IMG/VR virus record: IMGVR_UViG_3300030380_002811 | Span: 1-43,595 of that record | Length of the DNA: 43,595 nucleotides | Strand: one strand, 5' to 3' | Source of the DNA: a virus | Shown here: piece by piece, positions 26,343 to 34,735 of the stretch | Layout of the letters: each line of letters begins with the position of its first letter | Numbering within the stretch: the stretch's first letter is position 1 | The notes under the pieces: generated by a model | Told to the model about the DNA's origin: nothing | The model's database searches: none | What the model saw: only the letters and a program-made list of their open reading frames with translations | Translations under genes and position numbers: made by a program

Positions 26343-27137
26343 ATGGCACAAGAAAAAGCCAACGCAGTTGCAACTAAGGCAACAGCACAAGCACCTATGG
26401 TTTCAAACATGGAACAGTTCGCAGGTGCAGGAGCGGAGAACATCACGTCAAAAGATGTGTCACTTCCGTTCTTAAAAATACTTACTAATAATTCTCCTCA
26501 CGTCACTCAAGGTGATGCGAAGTTTATTAGTGAGGCAAGACCAGGTATGGTTATTAATTCTGTTTTAAATAAGCTCTATGATGGGCAAACAGGATTTAAA
26601 GCTATTCCTTGTTTCTTTAAATTCGAATATGTTGAATGGGCTGATAGGGGTACACAGAATTCTGTTGCACCTGTTAATTCATATCCTGCTGATTCGGATA
26701 TAATGACTAAAACAACTAGGGGTGACGATCGGAAAGATAGATTACCAAATGGTAATTATATCGAGCCAACTCACTATCATTATGTTTTGATGGTAGATGA
26801 GAATGATATGGCAACCGATACTGCTGTCATAGTTATGAAAGCTACTCAGGCTAAAAAGTCTAAGAAGTGGAATTCTATGATGCTCTCTCAAAGGAGAAAA
26901 GGCAGTAAAGGTATGTTCCAACCACCTACATGGTCTCAAATTTATACTTTGAGAACTGTGTTAGAAAAGAACTCTTTGGGTTCTTGGTTTGGTTGGGAAG
27001 TTGACCATAACAAAGACATTCCTAATGATGCACTCATGAATGCTGCGATGGCATTTTATGATACGTGTAAAAAAGGTAATGCCAAGGTCAACCTTACCGA
27101 GGAACAACAAGCACAAACTGGCACAGCACCATTTTAA
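26343..27137 (+). CDS. Single-stranded DNA-binding protein candidate
   Basis: The 264 residues start with an Ala/Gln/Lys-rich arm, then LPFLKILTNNSPHVTQGDAK, ARPGMVINSVLNKLYDGQTG, FKAIPCFFKFEYVEWADRGT and MFQPPTWSQIYTLRTVLEKN. The protein resembles phage proteins annotated as SSB or recombination-associated ssDNA-binding proteins. The end, EEQQAQTGTAPF, finishes in Pro-Phe, as do SSB tails that recruit partners, though it is less acidic. It is encoded directly before the primase, overlapping its ATG. No enzyme motif is seen. Confidence 0.6.
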   Translation: MAQEKANAVATKATAQAPMVSNMEQFAGAGAENITSKDVSLPFLKILTNNSPHVTQGDAKFISEARPGMVINSVLNKLYDGQTGFKAIPCFFKFEYVEWADRGTQNSVAPVNSYPADSDIMTKTTRGDDRKDRLPNGNYIEPTHYHYVLMVDENDMATDTAVIVMKATQAKKSKKWNSMMLSQRRKGSKGMFQPPTWSQIYTLRTVLEKNSLGSWFGWEVDHNKDIPNDALMNAAMAFYDTCKKGNAKVNLTEEQQAQTGTAPF

Positions 27138-28684
27138 TGAGTTCACTAAATTTTTTTAGTAAACTTTTTGGTGGCTTAACGTCAGCATATGGTACTTACG
27201 AGCTCTCCGGAGCTCGTAGGTCCGATGGTAAAGCTGAAGGTAGAGCATTAACAAAAAAAGCAGAAGTCACTTTAGAACTATTTGCTAAACATCTTAAAGG
27301 AGAATTGTCTTTAGGTATCGTGCCTATTATGAAAGACAACAACTGCAAATGGGGTTGTATAGATGTTGATGAGTATGATGGATTTAATCCACTTCATGTA
27401 ATCAAAAAAATTAGAGATTTAAAACTACCACTCTTTCCTTACAGATCAAAGTCTGGAGGACTACATATATTTTTACATATCAATGGTGTGATACCAGCAA
27501 CTGATATGATCGATAAACTTACTAAGTTAGCTAGTAGATTAGGTTTAGCTGATTGTGAAATATTTCCTAAACAAAGAACAATAAATGTTGAGTTAGGTAC
27601 AATAGGTAATTGGTTAAACTTACCATATCAAAATGCTCACTTGACTACACGTCATGCAATAGACGACACCGGCCAATCAATACCCATAGAAAAACTAGAA
27701 GAGGCAGTGCAACCTTTTTTAATTACACCAGAAGATTTTTATAAAATAGAATTAGATGAGTTGAATGATGATGACAAAGAGTTTGCTGATTATCCACCTT
27801 GTGTACAGAATTTTGTTAAGCATGCAGTTAAGCCAGGGGATGGTAGAAACGAGGCATTATTTAATGTTGGTGTTTGTATGCTTAAAAAACACGGTAAGGA
27901 TGGCGCTTGGGAAGATGAATTAGGTGACATAAATAAATCATGGGGTGATGATAGAATAGATCCAAAAGAATTAAAGATAACTGTTATTAAAAGTTTAAGT
28001 GGAGACAAAGATTATAATTACAAATGCAGTTCTCCTATTGCTAAAAAATACTGTGATCAAGCTGCATGTGTAAAAAGAAAACTTGGTATTGGTAAAAAAG
28101 ATTACAACTTTCATGTAGATTCTTTTCAAAAGATAAGCACTAAACCACCTAAATATATTCTAACTATAGATAAGAAACCTGTAAGACTAACGGGTCAACA
28201 ACTTTGTCAGCAACAATTATTAAAAACAGAACTATTTGATTGTGATATTGTATGGAAAACTATGAAGACAGAAGAGTTTGGCTTATGGTTAAACTATCTT
28301 AAATCTATTCAAACTGCTGTAGAAGGTTATGACTTTACTGATGATGATAAAGATGAATTTGATTATCTATTTAGAAACTTTATAGATGATAGTCAGCTTG
28401 CGGATGATATTACACAGACACAAACAGATTATGTTCATGAAGAAGATGGTCATTTGTTTTTTAGAGCAGAACTATTTAAAAAATTTTTAAAGAAAGACGG
28501 AAACAACTTAAAACCTTTTGAAGTAAAAGAATTATTAATTGACAATGGAGCGGAGTACATAAGACAACATAAAGAATACAAAGGTCGATTGTGGAAGATA
28601 CCTAAACCAACTAAGATTGATGTTAAAGAACGTAACGTCAGCTTCAACCAACAGAGTGCACCTTTTGACCCAGATTCACAATAA
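27137..28684 (+). CDS. Archaeo-eukaryotic-type primase (AEP)
   Basis: This 515-residue protein carries the AEP signature: CKWGCIDVDEYDG (D76 and D78), FPYRSKSGGLHIFLHING (S-x-G-x-H with H110) and CEIFPKQ (E141 as third acidic ligand). After the catalytic domain, PPCVQNFVKHAVKPGDGRNE resembles a PriCT-type segment, and C297, C306 and C311 in KCSSPIAKKYCDQAAC suggest a metal site. Residues 320-515 are an extra domain of unknown role. It should make primers for the family A polymerase, and the SF1 helicase gene follows. It contains a GC-rich palindrome (27195-27220) and an ACACCGGCCA word (27666-27675). Confidence 0.85.
   Translation: MSSLNFFSKLFGGLTSAYGTYELSGARRSDGKAEGRALTKKAEVTLELFAKHLKGELSLGIVPIMKDNNCKWGCIDVDEYDGFNPLHVIKKIRDLKLPLFPYRSKSGGLHIFLHINGVIPATDMIDKLTKLASRLGLADCEIFPKQRTINVELGTIGNWLNLPYQNAHLTTRHAIDDTGQSIPIEKLEEAVQPFLITPEDFYKIELDELNDDDKEFADYPPCVQNFVKHAVKPGDGRNEALFNVGVCMLKKHGKDGAWEDELGDINKSWGDDRIDPKELKITVIKSLSGDKDYNYKCSSPIAKKYCDQAACVKRKLGIGKKDYNFHVDSFQKISTKPPKYILTIDKKPVRLTGQQLCQQQLLKTELFDCDIVWKTMKTEEFGLWLNYLKSIQTAVEGYDFTDDDKDEFDYLFRNFIDDSQLADDITQTQTDYVHEEDGHLFFRAELFKKFLKKDGNNLKPFEVKELLIDNGAEYIRQHKEYKGRLWKIPKPTKIDVKERNVSFNQQSAPFDPDSQ
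27195..27220. repeat. GC-rich palindrome inside the primase gene
   Basis: TACGAGCTC (27197-27205) and GAGCTCGTA (27210-27218) are perfect inverted repeats around TCCG, extended by a T-G and a C-G pair to an 11-pair stem. It lies in codons for Y-E-L-S-G-A-R-R and stands out in an AT-rich gene. Confidence 0.7.
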
Positions 28685-30242
28685 AACATTTAAGATATTT
28701 GGTCCTCCAGGTACAGGAAAGACTACTAGATTAATTAAAATAGTAGAAAAACATTTAAGGTTAGGTGTGAAACCACATGAAATGGTTTATGTTTCCTTTA
28801 CAAATAAAGCTATTGATGAAGCTGTAGATAGAGTATTGAAAAAGTTTAAACAATATAATGAAGATGATTTTAATAATTTTAGAACTATACATTCTTTCTG
28901 CAAAAAAGAATTGTCATCATTACCTGTACTTGATCCTAGAGTAGACATGTTAAAATTTCACACTGATTGGGGAACTATTAGTGCTAACTTTACAGAAGAA
29001 GATGCTAACCACAAAGTATTTAATAATTGGTCCTTGAGAGTATATGATAAGGCTAGAAATATGTTGGTAGATCCTATCTCTTTATACAAAGCAGAACCAA
29101 TTAAAAAAGTAAGATTACAACAATTTACCGATATAATAAGAAATTATATAAAATTTAAAAAAGATAATAAAATGGATTTTACTGATATGGTAGAGAAGTA
29201 TGTAGAGGAAGTTAGTCCACCATCTTATAAAGTGTTTATAGTAGATGAAGCTCAAGATCTAACACCACTGCAATGGCAGTTTGTAGATAAGGTTGCAGCT
29301 CAAGCTAATAGAATTTATTTAGCTGGGGATGATGACCAGGCTATTTATGAATGGAACGGTGCTAGAGTTAGAAGTTTTTTAGACTTTGCAGGTAAAATAT
29401 TTATATTAAATAAATCATACAGATTAAATGAAACTATACTTAACTTCTCTAAAGAAATACTTAAATTTATACCTGAAAGGCAACACAAAGAATTTACCTC
29501 AACTAATAAATCAGAAGGTTTTATTAAGACCTACAGTAGATTTAACGAGGTTCCTTTTGATTCTTTAGAAGGGACTTGGTTTGTGTTAGGCAGAGTTGGA
29601 GATAATGTCGATGAGCTAAAAGAATATGCTAGGCAAAAAGGCTTATACTTCCAAGATATGCGAGGAAATAAATCGTTCAATATAAACAAATGGAATGCCA
29701 TAAATCATTGGTTAGCTTTACAAAAAGGTGAGAGCATAACTAAAGAACAGGTAGGGGTTTTGTATGATTTTATTGATCAAATTAAAAAAGGATGGAGAAA
29801 AATTGACAACAAAGCCTGGTCAAATATTCACCCTAATCAACCTTTAGATCTAGAGTTCTTAAAAAAGAATTGTGGGTTAGAAACTACCGAGAGCGACTGG
29901 TGGAAAGTCTTAAACAGAAAATTTACTGTGCGAGACTTGGATTATTTTGAAAGTATGTTAAAAAGGAATATTCAATTTAATGAAAAAGCAAAAATAATAA
30001 TTGACACAATCCACTCAGTTAAAGGTGGGGAGGCAGACAACGTACTAATATATGAAAAAGCTAATTGGCCATCTAATTTTTCAACCAAGAACTTCAAAGA
30101 CAAGATGGCTGAAGCGAGGGTTTGGTATACTGGTATTACACGGTCTAAGACATCCCTACATATACTCTCTACTAACCATACATATTTTTTTCCTTTGGGG
30201 CGTCTTGCATCTAATTTCAACCGGAGAACTATGAATGTATGA
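28656..30242 (+). CDS. UvrD/Rep-like superfamily 1 helicase
   Basis: All main SF1 motifs are present: IFGPPGTGKTTRL (Walker A, residues 16-23 from the chosen start), VSFTNKAIDEA (Ia), FIVDEAQDLTPLQW (II, D-E-A-Q), LAGDDDQAIYEWNGA (III), LNKSYRLNETI (IV), IIDTIHSVKGGEADNV (V) and VWYTGITRSKTSL (VI). It lacks the long 1B/2B insertions, so it is a compact, possibly 3'-5' or Pif1/RecD-like phage enzyme. I prefer GTG 28656, which overlaps the primase by 29 bases; ATG 28620 or TTG 28617 and 28665 are alternatives. It acts in replication or recombination with the primase. Confidence 0.85.
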   Translation: MHLLTQIHNKTFKIFGPPGTGKTTRLIKIVEKHLRLGVKPHEMVYVSFTNKAIDEAVDRVLKKFKQYNEDDFNNFRTIHSFCKKELSSLPVLDPRVDMLKFHTDWGTISANFTEEDANHKVFNNWSLRVYDKARNMLVDPISLYKAEPIKKVRLQQFTDIIRNYIKFKKDNKMDFTDMVEKYVEEVSPPSYKVFIVDEAQDLTPLQWQFVDKVAAQANRIYLAGDDDQAIYEWNGARVRSFLDFAGKIFILNKSYRLNETILNFSKEILKFIPERQHKEFTSTNKSEGFIKTYSRFNEVPFDSLEGTWFVLGRVGDNVDELKEYARQKGLYFQDMRGNKSFNINKWNAINHWLALQKGESITKEQVGVLYDFIDQIKKGWRKIDNKAWSNIHPNQPLDLEFLKKNCGLETTESDWWKVLNRKFTVRDLDYFESMLKRNIQFNEKAKIIIDTIHSVKGGEADNVLIYEKANWPSNFSTKNFKDKMAEARVWYTGITRSKTSLHILSTNHTYFFPLGRLASNFNRRTMNV

Positions 30243-30844
30243 AAGTTTTTAGTAACAATCATATAATTACAGATATTGATGGTATAAAAGTTGTAGATAA
30301 TTTTTTTACAGATGATTGCCTAAAAGCTTTAAGATATCGAGTTTTGTTTGGTAAACACTTTGATAAAGAATATCCAGGATATCTTGCAATTGATTACAAA
30401 GCAAATCAAGATTATTTAACAGATTTAATTGTAAATGAAATAAAAAACAAATTTGATCTTCCAGAATTTATTAGAGGTTGGAGTTTTCTTTATTTAAAAA
30501 ATACATCTGGTGTACCTCTCCACTGTGATCCATCTATAGTAAATTTAAATGCTTGGATTTCTTCAGACGAAAGCGTGTTAGATGCTGACAAAAATGGATT
30601 ACATATTTATAAAATTTTACCTCCTGAACATTGGAACAGATTAGATTGGAATGAAAATGAAGATAAATGTTTTGAATATATTAGAGAACAAAAAGTTGAA
30701 CCTGTAAAAATTAAGTATAAAAGTAATAGGGTAGTTTTTTTTAATGGAGCTTTTTTTCATAAAACAAATGATGTTTCTATGAAAGAAGGTTTTGAAAACA
30801 AAAGAGTAAGTTATACATTACTTTTTGGTAATAATTTAGAATAA
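30239..30844 (+). CDS. 2OG-Fe(II) oxygenase-like protein
   Basis: This 201-residue protein has SFLYLKNTSGVPLHCDPSIV with H95-x-D97, VNLNAWISSDE, LHIYKILPPEHW, then KSNRVVFFNGAFFHKTND with H174 and R189 in the last strand (KRVSYTLLFG). The H-x-D ... H ... R set is complete. The insert between strands (residues 120-155) with P-P-E-H-W is common in 2OG enzymes of tetratricopeptide-linked and phage groups. It is inserted between the SF1 helicase and DUF3310 genes, overlapping the helicase stop by four bases. Confidence 0.75.
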   Translation: MKVFSNNHIITDIDGIKVVDNFFTDDCLKALRYRVLFGKHFDKEYPGYLAIDYKANQDYLTDLIVNEIKNKFDLPEFIRGWSFLYLKNTSGVPLHCDPSIVNLNAWISSDESVLDADKNGLHIYKILPPEHWNRLDWNENEDKCFEYIREQKVEPVKIKYKSNRVVFFNGAFFHKTNDVSMKEGFENKRVSYTLLFGNNLE

Positions 30845-30858
30845 ACAATGGAGTATAA

Positions 30859-31122
30859 ATGAGCGATAAAGATATGTTTGATGAAGCGTTTCCAGATGGA
30901 AAACAAATTGGAGGATCTCACTATAAAAAATTTATTATTCAACCGTGGACTTTTATTAGAAAAAATGCCTTGAATCCTTTTCAAGCAAATGTAATAAAGT
31001 ATGTCTGTAGATATTTAACTAAGGGTAAAACAATAGAAGATCTTAATAAAATAAAACATTATTGTGATCTAGAAATACAACACTTAAAAGAGGAAAATAA
31101 AAATGGCTTATCTAAACGCTAA
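30859..31122 (+). CDS. DUF3310 protein
   Basis: This 87-residue protein has QIGGSHYKKFIIQPWTFIRK, then L-N-P-F-Q-A-N-V-I-K-Y-V-C-R-Y and DLNKIKHYCDLEIQHL. This is the standard DUF3310 pattern (G-G-x-H-Y ... I-Q-P ... N-x-I-K-Y-x-x-R ... D-L-x-K-x-x-H-Y-x). The family is common in phage replication regions and has been annotated as a nucleotide-kinase-like or nucleotide-metabolism protein without firm proof. It overlaps the next gene by 20 bases. Confidence 0.85.
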   Translation: MSDKDMFDEAFPDGKQIGGSHYKKFIIQPWTFIRKNALNPFQANVIKYVCRYLTKGKTIEDLNKIKHYCDLEIQHLKEENKNGLSKR

Positions 31123-31759
31123 TATACCAGTAATTGAATGTTGGGTTAGAGGTAACTACCTAAGAGATCAAAAAGATTCACACGATAAATATTTTGAAGT
31201 AGGAGTATTTGGTTTTAGTTCTATACCAAACAGAGTACCTTTGTTTCATTTTTTAATGGAAGATGGTGGACTATGGTGGCGAGCACCGATTACAGCTTTC
31301 TGCACTAAACCAGGTGTAAAAGAATTACCATTAGATGAAGTGGTTATGTGGGACAGCTTTAGCTACAATGTAAGTGTTACAACTTTTTATGAACTAGCTG
31401 GTGCTACAATGCAATACACATCTAGACGTAAGGTAAAACGTAAAGGTAAATATCTTTTTACAATAGATTGGTGTGCAGGAGATTTTAATGAATTAAATTT
31501 TGGTTATGCAGAAAAACCAGACCAACATAAGTGTGGTCATGTACTTGAATTAGAAGACGGTAATTTTGCTATACAACCAAACAACAGATTAAAAATGTTT
31601 GATGCATCAATGGGTGTAGATCCGTCTAAAAATTGTATTAATAGGTTGGTTACAAGTAAAATATTTTCTGTTGAAAATTCTGCAAAATGGATTACCGATG
31701 AACATGAACAAGGTAGCTATGATTACCAACTAAGGAATTTAGATGAAGAAAAAGATTAG
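31103..31759 (+). CDS. Conserved marine phage protein of unknown function
   Basis: This 218-residue protein reads IPVIECWVRGNYLRDQKDSH, FGFSSIPNRVPLFHFLMEDG, GLWWRAPITAFCTKP and VVMWDSFSYNVSVTTFYEL. I recall this tryptophan-rich family from cyanophage and other marine phage replication modules; its role is not known. A later part has RRKVKRKGKYLFTIDWCAGD, with several Cys (including KCGHV and KNCINR) but no clear paired metal motif. It is coded just before the DNA polymerase, with an AGAGGA ribosome site inside the DUF3310 gene. Confidence 0.65.
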   Translation: MAYLNANIPVIECWVRGNYLRDQKDSHDKYFEVGVFGFSSIPNRVPLFHFLMEDGGLWWRAPITAFCTKPGVKELPLDEVVMWDSFSYNVSVTTFYELAGATMQYTSRRKVKRKGKYLFTIDWCAGDFNELNFGYAEKPDQHKCGHVLELEDGNFAIQPNNRLKMFDASMGVDPSKNCINRLVTSKIFSVENSAKWITDEHEQGSYDYQLRNLDEEKD

Positions 31760-31907
31760 ATGCGAACATAGTAAGTGTAGAAGAAACGCCATCGTTGTTG
31801 AAAATAAAAAATTTTATTGTGCAGATTGTTATTTGTTTGCAAAAGGAATTAATTTACGTAAAGTAAAATCAATACACGATACAAATAATAGTCAAAGAAT
31901 ACATTAA
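31743..31907 (+). CDS. Small zinc-ribbon-like protein (54 aa)
   Basis: This short frame begins at ATG 31743 inside the previous gene and ends at TAA 31905-31907, overlapping the polymerase ATG. The product is MKKKIRCEHSKCRRNAIVVE followed by N-K-K-F-Y-C-A-D-C-Y. C7, C12, C26 and C29 form a plausible four-cysteine zinc knuckle, and the rest is basic. Start/stop coupling on both sides supports translation. It may bind nucleic acid or assist the polymerase. Confidence 0.65.
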   Translation: MKKKIRCEHSKCRRNAIVVENKKFYCADCYLFAKGINLRKVKSIHDTNNSQRIH

Positions 31908-33907
31908 TGACAACTGAATTAGTTTTTAATCAAACAGAATCTGATTGGAAAAGGCCAGAGAGTTACCCAGACTTATCTGATAGATCTATTATAGCTGTAG
32001 ACTTAGAGACTAGAGATCCTAACATCAAAACTAAAGGACCAGGGTGGGCTACTAAAGAGGGTGAAGTAGTTGGAATAGCTGTAGCTGCAGATGGTTTTAA
32101 AGGTTACTTTCCCATTGGACATGAAGCTGGTGGTAACATGGATAAGAATATGACTTTGAAATGGTACAAAGAATTAATGGAAAATGGTGTGGATAAAGTT
32201 TGTCACAATGCTTCTTATGATATTGGTTGGACTAGATCTTTAGGTATTAAACCTGTAGGTAAAGTTTACGATACGATGATAGCTGGTGCATTAATTAATG
32301 AAGATAGATTTAGTTATTCTTTAAATGCATTATCATTTGATTATTTAGGAGAAGTAAAATCAGAAGCACAACTAAAAGAGAAAGCAGAAGAGTGGGGCCT
32401 TGATGCTAAAGCAGATATGTGGAGACTACCTGCAGGTTATGTAGGTCCTTATGCAGAACAAGATGCTGAACTTACATTAAAACTTTGGAATAGATTTAAA
32501 ATAGAAATACAACAACAAAACTTATCTAATATATTTAGTCTAGAAACTGAACTGCAACCTATCTTAATTGAAATGAGAGAGCATGGAATTAAAGTTGATG
32601 TCAGTAAAGCAGATTCATTAAAGAAAAATTTTATACAAGAAGAAAATAAAAGATTAAAACAAATAAAAGACATGAGTGGCCATGATGTAGAGATATGGGC
32701 AGCAGTAAGTGTGGCTAAAGCATTTGATGCATTAAAGATTCCATACGAAAGAACTGCAAAGACTAAAGCTCCGAGCTTTACAACCAATTGGTTGCACAAC
32801 TGTCCTCACCCATTAGCTAAACTTATTAGAGAAACTAGAGAGATGAATAAGTTTCACTCTACATTTATTGATTCAATATTAAGATACGAGCATAAAGGTA
32901 GAATCCATGCAGAAATAAATCAATTAAAATCAGATTCTGGAGGCACTGCTACAGGTAGATTATCTATGAGTAACCCTAATTTACAGCAGATTCCAGCTAG
33001 AAATAAGGAGTTTGGTAAACATATTAGGGCCCTTTTTTTACCTGATGAGGGTAAAAAGTGGGGTAGCTTCGATTATAGCCAACAAGAGCCTAGATTGGTG
33101 GTACACTATGCATCTAGCGTTGATCAGGGTTTTGAGGGCTCCTATGAGCTTTTAAAGGCCTATGAAAACGATGATGCAGACTTTCACCAGGTTGTAGCAG
33201 AAATGGCTGATATACCTAGATCTCAGGCAAAAACCATCAATTTAGGCATGTTTTATGGTATGGGAAAAGCTAAATTATCTGCAGAATTAGGTATAGATAT
33301 TGAACAGGCTAAAGCTATTTTAAATGCCTATAACGAAAGGGTTCCTTTTGTTAAAATGTTATCTAATAGATGTATGACTACAGCTGATAAGAAAGGTTGT
33401 GTTGTTACTATTAAAGGAAGACATTGTAGATTTGATAGATGGGAACCTAAGACTTTTGGTATTCATAAATCTATGACTAGAACTGAAGCTGAAAGTAAAT
33501 ACGAAAGAGGTTCAATTAAAAGAGCCATGACTTATAAGGCATTAAATAGATTGATACAGGGATCAGCAGCAGATCAGACTAAACAAGCTATGATTAACTG
33601 TTACAACACCGGCCACCGGCCACTACTACAAATACATGACGAGCTTTGTTTTAATATTAGTAAAGATTCCGACATAGAAGAAATAAAAAATCAAATGGAA
33701 CATTGTCTAAGCTACATAATGGCCTCTAAACTAGATGATCTAGCATTAGGTAAATGTCCTTATTGTGATACAGTTACTACTTTCATCCCTACAAAAAAAC
33801 CAACTATTTATATTTGTGATTATTGTGAAAGCAAAGTTAGACAACATGTAAATGGTAAAGTGCATTGGTATAAATTTAGTGAAGTACCTTTAGGTAAATT
33901 TGATTAA
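31907..33907 (+). CDS. polA: DNA polymerase I family (PolA) with 3'-5' exonuclease
   Basis: This 666-residue protein has an N-terminal 3'-5' exonuclease: IIAVDLETRDPN (D32 and E34), VCHNASYDIGWT (Exo II) and YAEQDAELTLKLW (Exo III). The polymerase has motif A in KWGSFDYSQQEPRLVVHYAS, motif B in SQAKTINLGMFYGMGKAK and motif C in LLQIHDELCFN. The residue matching E. coli Phe762 is Leu446. After the polymerase fold, C617, C620, C637 and C640 (CPYC and CDYC) form an unusual C-terminal zinc ribbon. No 5'-3' exonuclease domain is present, as is usual in phages. It contains a double ACCGGCCA word at 33608-33622. Confidence 0.95.
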   Translation: MTTELVFNQTESDWKRPESYPDLSDRSIIAVDLETRDPNIKTKGPGWATKEGEVVGIAVAADGFKGYFPIGHEAGGNMDKNMTLKWYKELMENGVDKVCHNASYDIGWTRSLGIKPVGKVYDTMIAGALINEDRFSYSLNALSFDYLGEVKSEAQLKEKAEEWGLDAKADMWRLPAGYVGPYAEQDAELTLKLWNRFKIEIQQQNLSNIFSLETELQPILIEMREHGIKVDVSKADSLKKNFIQEENKRLKQIKDMSGHDVEIWAAVSVAKAFDALKIPYERTAKTKAPSFTTNWLHNCPHPLAKLIRETREMNKFHSTFIDSILRYEHKGRIHAEINQLKSDSGGTATGRLSMSNPNLQQIPARNKEFGKHIRALFLPDEGKKWGSFDYSQQEPRLVVHYASSVDQGFEGSYELLKAYENDDADFHQVVAEMADIPRSQAKTINLGMFYGMGKAKLSAELGIDIEQAKAILNAYNERVPFVKMLSNRCMTTADKKGCVVTIKGRHCRFDRWEPKTFGIHKSMTRTEAESKYERGSIKRAMTYKALNRLIQGSAADQTKQAMINCYNTGHRPLLQIHDELCFNISKDSDIEEIKNQMEHCLSYIMASKLDDLALGKCPYCDTVTTFIPTKKPTIYICDYCESKVRQHVNGKVHWYKFSEVPLGKFD

Positions 33908-34497
33908 TGAAATTAAAAATGAAAGTTTTAATAGCTTGTGAATACTCAGGTATTGTAAGAGAAGCTTTCAAAAAAAAGGGTCATGATGCAGTAAGTTGTG
34001 ACATAATTCCGACTGAAACAATAGGAAATCACATACAAGATGATGTTTTAAAACATCTAGATAAAAAGTGGGACCTTATGATTGCACACCCACCCTGTAC
34101 TTATTTATCAAACGCAGGAGCTAGATTTTTATATCCAAAAGGCGAATTAAATAAAGATAGATTAAAATTAGGATTAGAAGGCAAAAAGTTTTTTATGGCA
34201 TTACATAATGCTAATGTAAATAAAATATGTGTAGAAAATCCTATTCCATCAAGAATATTTGAACTACCAAAATATAGTCAGATTATACAACCATATGAAC
34301 ATGGCCACCCAATACAAAAAAGAACTTGTCTATGGTTAAAAAATTTACCTAAATTAAAACCTACAACTATAGTAGATATACGTCAAAGCACCAAAATACC
34401 AGGTAATTGGTTTAATAAAGGTGGTAAAGAAAGACAAAAAAATAGAGCTAGATTTTTTGAAGGTATTGCAAAAGCAATGGCTGATCAATGGGGTTAA
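33907..34497 (+). CDS. Small cytosine-methyltransferase-like protein
   Basis: This 196-residue protein has a Rossmann start MKVLIACEYSGIVREAFKKK, AVSCDIIPTE (acidic ligand), HIQDDVLKHL, then WDLMIAHPPCTYLSNAGARF with the P-P-C catalytic-type loop of C5 methyltransferases. KICVENPIPSRIF follows, with an E-N-P motif VI. There is no long target-recognition region, so it is much shorter than restriction-type enzymes. Proteins of this type are frequent in phages and often annotated as DNA methyltransferase. Activity is plausible but not certain. It overlaps the polymerase stop (TAATG). Confidence 0.7.
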   Translation: MKLKMKVLIACEYSGIVREAFKKKGHDAVSCDIIPTETIGNHIQDDVLKHLDKKWDLMIAHPPCTYLSNAGARFLYPKGELNKDRLKLGLEGKKFFMALHNANVNKICVENPIPSRIFELPKYSQIIQPYEHGHPIQKRTCLWLKNLPKLKPTTIVDIRQSTKIPGNWFNKGGKERQKNRARFFEGIAKAMADQWG

Positions 34498-34525
34498 TTT
34501 AGAGCGCAGTATCCTTGGGTATATT

Positions 34526-34551
34526 GTTAAGTTTTTTAAAGATTACTTAAC
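34526..34551. terminator. Possible bidirectional terminator
   Basis: GTTAAGT (34526-34532) and ACTTAAC (34545-34551) form a 7-pair stem around a loop containing TTTTTAAA, between the convergent methyltransferase and minus-strand small genes. The stem is AT-rich and the T run lies in the loop, so termination is uncertain. Confidence 0.3.
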
Positions 34552-34735
34552 TAGCAATATCTAGAAGACCTTTTTGTGCGTCTTCAACACTTTGATCATT
34601 GATCTTTTTTCTAAGCTCTTTGATCTCTATATCCATCCACTTCATGTCAGGAGTTACTCTGCCCTGTACCAATGCTTGATTGGCCCATTTGGACTCCAGC
34701 TGAAGTTTCTCCGAGATTAACTTTTGTAGTGCCAT
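34547..34735 (-). CDS. Small helical hypothetical protein (minus strand)
   Basis: The 62-residue product begins MALQKLISEKLQLESKWANQ, includes VTPDMKWMDIEIKELRKKIN, and appears to be a helical hairpin or coiled coil. A strong ribosome site (AGAGGAGG) lies nine bases before the ATG, within the upstream minus-strand gene, whose last 89 bases it overlaps in another frame. The good ribosome site makes it credible despite the long overlap. Function unknown. Confidence 0.55.
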   Translation of the reverse strand: MALQKLISEKLQLESKWANQALVQGRVTPDMKWMDIEIKELRKKINDQSVEDAQKGLLDIAS

